Shown piece by piece: positions 57,501-64,000 of a stretch of DNA of 64,000 bases (its first letter is position 1; every line of letters starts with the position of its first letter). Under the pieces are notes generated by a model. The model searched no databases. It saw only the letters and a program-made list of their open reading frames with translations, and had not been told where the DNA came from. The DNA lies in the NCBI GenBank assembly GCA_019925105.1, contig JAHGAU010000006.1, positions 620,001 through 684,000 on the forward strand, in the 5' to 3' direction. The position numbers and the translations under genes are program-made. The DNA is from Niebla homalea (taxonomy: Eukaryota > Ascomycota > Lecanoromycetes > Lecanorales > Ramalinaceae).

Positions 57501-60500
57501 AAATCTTTTATTATAATACTTATTAATTATAATATTATTTAATTAATAATTAAAAATAATAAAAGTAATATAAAATATTCTTTTATATTATTAATTAAGA
57601 AGGTTTAAACGTAATCCTTAATTTATTAACTTTATACGTTTTATAAATAACGATTAATCTGGTAGTAAATAAATAATATTTTAAGGTTAATTTTTATAAA
57701 TTATAAATTAATAACGTTTATAACTTTAATTAAAATTTAACGGAGATTAATAAAGTTTTTATAATTATTTACGTTAATATAATAACGGAACGCTTAAAAG
57801 TACCGTAAATCTTTTAAGGTAATTTAACGTATATAAGTATTATAAAAGACTTTATTAACCGGAATATCCCGAGGGAGTTAAGTGAATATATAAATATCTT
57901 TTTTAATAATATAATTAATATTTTATTTAAATTAAAATAAAGGGATTACGTTATTAACTTAAATAATAAAGAGTTATTATATAATCCCTTATATAATTTA
58001 TTTTAAATAAAGTTAACGGAGCTCCGGCGATATTTAAAGAATATTATAATTTAAGGTTAAATTTATTACTTAATATTATCCGTAAATACCTTAATCCTTT
58101 TTATATTTAAGAAGGACGGCGGCCTTTATTTTTATATCGATTACCGTAAGTTAAATACGGTTATAATTAAAAATTAATACTTATTACTTTTAATTATTAA
58201 GACTTTTAACCAGTTAAATAACTTTAAACGGTTTATTAATTTAAACCTTAAAAATACTTATTATTAATTACGGATTAAGTCCGGCAATAAGTAAAAGACA
58301 GTATTTTATATATATTATAGCTATTTTAAATATCTTATTATATTATTTAAATTAATTAATATTTTTATAATTTTTTAAGCTTATATTAATTATACCTTTA
58401 TTAATTTTATCGATATAATTTATATAGTTTATTTAAATAATATTTTAATATTTAATAAGAATCCAGCGGATTATTAATATTATATTTAATAAATCCTTAA
58501 GCGGCTTTATTAATTTTAATTTTACGTTAACTTTAAAAATATTAATTTAATATTACTTAAATAAAGTTCTTAAGGTTTATCGTTTCTATTAAAAGGATTT
58601 AAATAAATTAAAAGCGTATTTAAATTATTAAGGATTAATCTACTTTAAAAACCTACCGGGAAGTATAAATTTTTTTAAGTTTTATAAATTTTTATTATTA
58701 TCTTATTTATAAATATTTAAGGATAATTAAGCCTTTAATTAGTTTATTTAAGGGCAATAAGGAAAGAAAAAAGGCTAACTTATTAAAATAAAATAATATA
58801 ATTAATATAACGTTTTACCGGCTCCGTAAAATATTTATTAATAAGTTATTATTCCGTTATTTTAATTTAAAATAAAGGGTATAAATAAAAATTAATATAT
58901 TTAACTTTATTATCGTAAATATTTTATTTTAATAATTTAAGGAGGATTATTAACGTTTAATTATATATTAATTTAGAAAAATAACCCTTATTAAATAAAA
59001 TTATAAAACGTATAATTAAGAATTCCTTATTATCGTTATAACGTTTAAGTAATAACGGTATTATTTAAAAGGGAGCTTTAAAGTTATTTAAATATAAATA
59101 AATTATAATAACCTTTAAAGTTTATAAAATAATTAACGTTAAGCTTATGTTAAGTTAAATAAGCCTTAAAATTTATTAATTATAAAATTAAAATATTTTA
59201 TCGTTAAAGTAAAATAAATTTTATTAACCCTTTATTAAAACGTTTACACTATAAAGGAGTTTTATTTTTTAATATTATTTTATTATTTATTTTATAGAAT
59301 AAGCTCGTATTTTAATCCGATAAATTAATAAAATACCGGTAGACGGCAGTTATTAATTATTAATTATTATTCACTTTAAAAAATATTTAAATTATTATCC
59401 CGTAAAAAGAGATTTAATAATTATTTAAAAAGCCTTATAAAGAATTTAAGCTAATTAAATTACTTATTAAGGATTTATAAATTAACGATACGTCTATATA
59501 TAAGATTAAGGACGATAACGTAACGTTAATATATTTTTATTAAGGTTATAATAATACTTAGAAACTTAATCTAAATAGCCTTATAACTTATAAGGGCCGT
59601 ATATATATCCCCCGGGATAAAATAGTTAAAGAAAAGCTGATTAATAAGTATTATAATAATCCGTTAATAGGTTATTTTGGAGTTAAAAAGACTTATAAGC
59701 TTTTAATCCGTAAATATTATTAGAACGGTTTAAAAGCTTAAGTTAATAATTATATTAAAACGTATAATACTTATTAAAAGATTAAGGTATTACGTTACCG
59801 TTTTTATAGCGAGCTTACTTTATTCTTTTAACCGGTTATACCCTGGAAAAAACTTAATATAGATTTTATTACCGGCTTACCCATAAGTAAGTTTAAAAAT
59901 AACGTTTATAATTCGATTTTAATAATTATAGATAAATATATAAAAATATATAAATACTTTTTTATTATAAAATAAATTAATATTATTACGTTAATAGATT
60001 TCTTTTTTAAAGAAATTATATTATAGTATAATACGTTAATTAAAATCGTAATTAACCGGGGGTCTTTATTTATTAATAAATTCTAAGGTTTAATATATTA
60101 TTACGTAAAGATAAAGCGTAAATTAAGTACCGCTTTTTATTTATAAATAAATAATTAAATAAAACGTTAAAATTAAAACCTTAAATAATATTTAAGGACC
60201 TTCATTAACTCCAAATAAACGAATTAAATAAGGTTATTCCTTTTAACTAAATTTACTTATATAAACTTAAAATACTTAACTTTAAACTATAACCCCTTTA
60301 TAACGATATATAATTATAATTTAAATATTTATTTTAAACTTAAGGATAAACCTATAAAAAAGGAGATATTTATAGTAAAAAATAAAGTTAAAATATTATA
60401 TAAAATATAATTAATATTAACGGACCGATAACGTTATATTATTAAATTAACTTAAAAAACGTATAATAAGAAATATAAGTTAAAATCATATAACGTTAAT

Positions 60501-61010
60501 AATTTAATAATATTAAATATTAAAAACCTTAAGTTAAAATAATTAAGTAAAAAGCTTATATTCCGATTTATAAAACCCTTAAAAATTAATAATAAAATTA
60601 AAATATAAATATATTACTTATTCCTCCTTATTATTTATTAAATCCACCTTATTATTTATGTTTTTCTTTTAAAGCCTTATTATATTTACGCCGGTAATTA
60701 AATGGCGGAAATTATAATATAAATACTTAAATTAATTAATAATAAAAAAAAATAGGTAATTAAAGAAATTATTAATAAGGTTAAAAGTAAAAAAAGCGTT
60801 TAATATTAGGTTAAATAAGTTAATTAAGGCCTTAAATATAATTAATAAATATCGGAAACGAACTTAAAGTACTCTTAGGAACTATAAAAATAATATAACG
60901 AAATAGTACGGAGTAAAAAAAGACGTAAATAAGGTTATAACGCCGCGACGGCGGAAATTATATATATAGCTAATAATTATATATATAATTAATATTATAA
61001 TTATTTAACC
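57501..61010 (+). pseudogene. A1 pol: reverse transcriptase, RNase H, integrase, chromodomain
   Basis: The best-readable family A pol. RT is at about 58090-58500: F.KKDGGLYFYIDYRKLNTV, then LN.LNNFKRFINLNLK, SGNK.KTVF and the active site IVYLNNILIF with YLNN (for YLDD) at 58430-58441. RNase H is at about 58875-59110 (IFNFIIVNILF..FKED, NYKTYN.EFL). Integrase is at about 59640-60330: GYFGVKKTYKLL, NIDFITGLP (first catalytic D kept), NRGSLF (D to N), then L.TAFYL and FKLRY-like parts. A chromodomain is at about 60735-60890. The protease position (57500-58050) shows no clear active-site triad. Confidence 0.88.
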
Positions 61011-61366
61011 CTTATACGTTATCCTTTTATAAGATTACTAAAGTTTAAACTTTAATTAATAACTTTATTTATTATAGGTATTATACGTACGGATAAACCG
61101 GCGTTACGGAAGCGATTATCTTTATTGTGATATTATAACTGGTAAGAGTGGCTTTAATGATACTTACGATGGTACCGGAAAAGACGAAGAAGCGTAAGCA
61201 TTAAATTATAAGCGCCTAACGCGTTATTAAATGGATAAAGTTAAAAAGGTAAAGTTATTAAGGGTAATAAAAGGTTAATAAGTATATTTACTGGGTTTAC
61301 GCTAATATATTAATAGCTTTAATAGTATTATCCGCCTTATTATTTTTTAATAATATATAGATTATA

Positions 61367-61408
61367 AGCGTTTAACGTTTAATACTATTAATTTTAACGT
61401 TTAACGCT
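61367..61408. repeat. Hairpin between A1 pol and its antisense frame
   Basis: Arms AGCGTTTAACGTT (61367-61379) and AACGTTTAACGCT (61396-61408) pair at 12 of 13 positions with a 16-base loop. A similar structure is present at about 44252-44298 in A2 and 31728-31767 in B. Confidence 0.6.
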
Positions 61409-61479
61409 AAACTCCAATAATATTAACGTATAAAAATAAAAGAATAATCTATAACTCCGTATTAATACGGGCTTTTTCC

Positions 61480-62400
61480 TTTTATAAATAGATTAATAAG
61501 ATTAAGGATAAATATAAAGGCGTTATATTTTTCTTATTTTTTTCCTTTTTTTCTTTTCCGTTTTTTTTTCCGCCTTAATTAAAAGCCTTTCCTTAATATT
61601 ATTTATTAAAAAAGCTTTTTAACTCGATTTTAAGGTATTATTTTTAAAAGTTAAGGTTAACCCCCTTAATAACGTTATTAAGGAGGGTATAATTTCTTCT
61701 TCCTTTTCTTTAAATAAGTTAAAGTTTATATCTCCCTCCTTTTTTTTATTTTTTAGGTTACCGGATATTATAAGCTTAAGGTTTTATCTTTTTATTCCGG
61801 ATATAAGGTCGGGAAATAAAAAATAACTCCCCGACGGAATCGACTTTTATAAAGGGCCCGGACCCCCCGTATTAAGCCGATTTAACTATTAAACGTTAAC
61901 GCTATTATTTTATTGTTATATTATAATTTATTTATTTACTTTTTAAGTTAAATAACTTTTATTTCCGCCGTCTTAATATAAATAATAAGTATTTCTTTTT
62001 TAATTTAAAGGATTAATATTTTCTTTTTAATTTTTAAAATAATTTAACGGAACATATATTCCGCTTAACCGGCGGTAATTAACGTTTAATTAATATTTAA
62101 TCAGAAGGCTTTAAAATCCCGAAGGATTTTATTACGTTTCCATACGTACCGGGCTTATACCTTAATAAACCGTATATTAATTAAAGGATGCTTATATATT
62201 TATCGAGTTACCCGGGATTATAGCCAGTCCGGGAACTATATATATATTAGAATAACGGCGGTATAATAACCTTAAGATACTTATGGAAAGGTAACGGAAA
62301 GGGTATTATTTATGGCGATACCATAAGTAAGGCAACGGGTTACGTACGTAACGTAATTTACCCTATAAAAAACAAATAAAATAAAGCGTTATTATATTTA
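61480..62400 (-). pseudogene. Antisense reading frame in the 3' region of A1 (aORF), function unknown
   Basis: One minus-strand frame can be followed for more than 200 codons with only RIP-type stops. It reads YVTRCLTYGIAINNTLSV, then GYYTAVILIYI.FPDWL, SRVTR.IYKHPLINIRFIKV, ARYVWKRNKILRDFKAF, LNIN.TLITAG.AEYMFR, YIKTAEIKVI.LKK.INKL, LTFNS.IGLI, VRALYKSRFRRGV and YFPTLYPE, then a basic tail. Large stretches agree residue by residue with A2 and A3, despite independent RIP. Segment 62130-62340 keeps some TG/CA and even tryptophan codons. No known domain was recognised. An antisense-transcribed accessory protein is the simplest reading (inference). Confidence 0.6.
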
Positions 62401-63067
62401 TTATTAATATTATATTTATATTTACGTTAGCGACGTATCGGCGTAAATTATATTGCTTAAGATTAATTAACTTATATATAATATTAATAAATAAAATAAG
62501 CGGATTATTAACGTAAATAAAACGTTTATATAACGTTAACGTTACTTATTATAATAATAATATAGATAATAAGAATATATAATTATATACGTATTAACTT
62601 ATAAATACTTATATAAACCCTTAATATATTATACTTATAAGAATGATTAAAATTATTAAAGAAAAAAAAGAAAAAGTTTAAAATAGAATAAAGGTTTTAT
62701 TATAATTATACGCTGTTTTTACAATAATACGTATCTTTATTATAACGTAATAAATTAATAATAAAACCTTAAATAATTATTATTTAATATTATAAAGACT
62801 TTTTTCTTATTTATTTTTTTTTATTAAATTTTATAAAAAGGTTTTTAATAAGCTTTATAAGTTACGTTAATTATTCGTTAGCGTAAAATACCTTTATTAT
62901 ATTACTATTAAATAAATATTATTATACTTATATATATACTTAAGGACTTTTTTCCCTTTACTTTTTTCCCATTGGGTTTAATAATAAGTTTTTAATAAGA
63001 CTTACATTCAGTTAACTTTACGTTAATTTCTTAAATATATCTCTTTATACCTTAAAGATTAACGTAT

Positions 63068-63082
63068 AAAGGGGGAGATAAT
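63068..63082 (+). other. Polypurine tract of A1
   Basis: The run AAAGGGGGAGATAAT lies immediately upstream of the 3' LTR, where plus-strand DNA synthesis would be primed. Confidence 0.75.
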
Positions 63083-63415
63083 TATTAATAATTAACGTTA
63101 TCTTTACGCCGGCGTTATAGTAATATGTTATATTATTACGTTAAGGTAAACCGTTAAACCTTGGTAAAGGGCCTTGGTAACGGCCTTAATATACGTTATT
63201 TATAAGCCGTAGCTTAATAGGCATAAAGCGGGGTAATTATTATTTTTACCTTAAATAAAGGTTATACCTTAATTCTTTCTAAGTTCCTTAAAAATTAATC
63301 TTATTATCAATCTATTTATTAAAGTAGTACCTAAGTATCCAGACCGTAACGTTACGTCTTCTACACCTACCTTTATTAGTCCCGCCGGCGTACCGCCAGC
63401 GGAGTCAGTCTAATA
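63083..63415 (+). repeat. A1 3' LTR (333 bp)
   Basis: Starts TATTAATAATTAACGTT and ends CCGCCAGCGGAGTCAGTCTAATA, followed by CTTAA. The final ~80 bases are unmutated, whereas in the 5' LTR the first ~110 are, the same complementary pattern as in A3 and B. Confidence 0.95.
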
Positions 63416-63420
63416 CTTAA

Positions 63421-64000
63421 GTGGTAATTAAGTTTTAAACTATTTATAAAGGTTTAAACCGGTCTTTAGAATTCCTAAGAAATAATCGCAAGTTATATAA
63501 TACGCTGGCCGGATATAATAAGCCCTTCCCTTTAAGCTATAAATTAAATAATCAAGAATTAAAAAAAACTAAAAAGTAAATTAAAAAAGTAAATAATAAA
63601 ACCGATCGAAAGAATTAATAAATAAATAAAAAGTTAAGATGAATATATTTATAATAATAATTATATTGTATATATATTAAGAATACCAATAGTGCCCTAT
63701 AATGGTTACCGATATAAGACTTTTTTAATTTAATGGTATCCTTTTCGAAGCTCTTCCGTATAAAAGGTAGAGAAGATTAAAATAAATAACTGAAATTTAC
63801 TTTAATTTAAAGGGTAATATAAACTTATAATAAAGCACAATTTATATATACTTATATAATAACCTAAGAGAACAGAAGGACCCCTATTAACGTTATATAA
63901 TTATATATTGATTTAACCTTTTTCTAAAAAAAATATAAAAAAATTAAAATAATTAGAAATATAAAAAATTAAAAAAAATAAAAAAAGATAAAAATAAGAT
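63421..64000. other. AT-rich flanking DNA, nothing recognised
   Basis: Continues the DNA into which A1 inserted. It keeps moderate CA/TG content (for example 63660-63780), so it looks less RIP-mutated than the elements. I see no gene, repeat or RNA, only A-rich low-complexity sequence near 63560-63600 and 63925-64000. Confidence 0.5.

Larger units (their letters stand above)
55778..63415 (+). mobile_element. Element A1: complete, uninterrupted family A chromovirus (7638 bp)
   Basis: 333-bp LTRs at 55778-56110 and 63083-63415, with the exact duplication CTTAA at 55773-55777 and 63416-63420. It gives the reference layout for family A: 5' LTR, primer-binding site, gag with zinc knuckle, pol (RT, RNase H, integrase, chromodomain), hairpin, antisense frame, polypurine tract, 3' LTR. 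No nested insertion. Coding regions are RIP-degraded with RT and integrase active-site changes, so it is dead, although the structure is complete. Confidence 0.95.

Noticed and set aside
1..64000. Mitochondrial DNA (extreme AT content)
   Set aside because: No mitochondrial genes, rRNA or tRNA are visible. The composition comes from CA/TG loss over LTR elements and LINEs, which points to nuclear RIP.

Overview
This window is an AT-rich, gene-empty graveyard of nested transposable elements from the nuclear genome of a filamentous ascomycete (Pezizomycotina). The main evidence is mutational. Across most of the window the dinucleotides CA and TG are almost absent and TA is greatly over-represented, while CG and CC survive. 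This is the footprint of repeat-induced point mutation (RIP, CpA to TpA), a process confined to such fungi. Decayed reading frames can still be recognised because nearly all their stops are TAA, TAG or TGA where CAA, CAG, TGG or CGA is expected. I found no intact host gene, rRNA, tRNA or CRISPR array. The species cannot be named from this window.

Element families seen. (A) A Ty3/Gypsy chromovirus of about 7.6 kb with 333-346 bp LTRs (TGTTAG...CTAACA), in three copies: A3 at 1969-16753 (minus), A2 at 19292-46318 (plus) and A1 at 55778-63415 (plus, uninterrupted). (B) A second chromovirus with 369 bp LTRs at 26069-33786 (plus). (C) A third chromovirus with LTRs of about 150 bp, as two tail-to-tail copies forming a long palindrome around position 1209; the right arm continues at 16754-18615. 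(D) A Tad1-like LINE of about 5.8 kb with a tetranucleotide tail and 13-bp target duplications: D1 at 10034-15837, D2 at 21465-34982, D3 at 37403-43215 and D4 at 46789-53154, plus fragments D5 and D6. (E) A 1372-bp TRIM-like LTR element at 8410-9781. (F) A small terminal-inverted-repeat element at 51029-51570, with a remnant end at 18616-18650.

Nesting can be read from matching target-site duplications. On the left, A3 (TSD ATAGT) sits in C2, and both the TRIM (TSD CTTAA) and LINE D1 (TSD CTCTTAATAATTT) sit in A3. In the middle, A2 (TSD TTATA) sits in LINE fragment D5. LINEs D2 and D3 sit in A2, and B (TSD AGAAT) sits in D2. LINE D4 is also in D5 and is itself interrupted by the small inverted-repeat element. 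On the right, A1 (TSD CTTAA) sits in unassigned AT-rich DNA.

The most interesting signal is a long reading frame on the antisense strand in the roughly 2 kb between the pol chromodomain and the 3' LTR of family A. Its frame is retained over at least 200 codons in A1 and A2 and over most of A3, with RIP-type stops. Family B has a similar frame in the same place. A hairpin separates the convergent pol and antisense frames. Also notable are a 200-bp island with no RIP signature inside C2 (about 17700-17905), the tandem-repeat core of the TRIM, and the split palindrome of family C.
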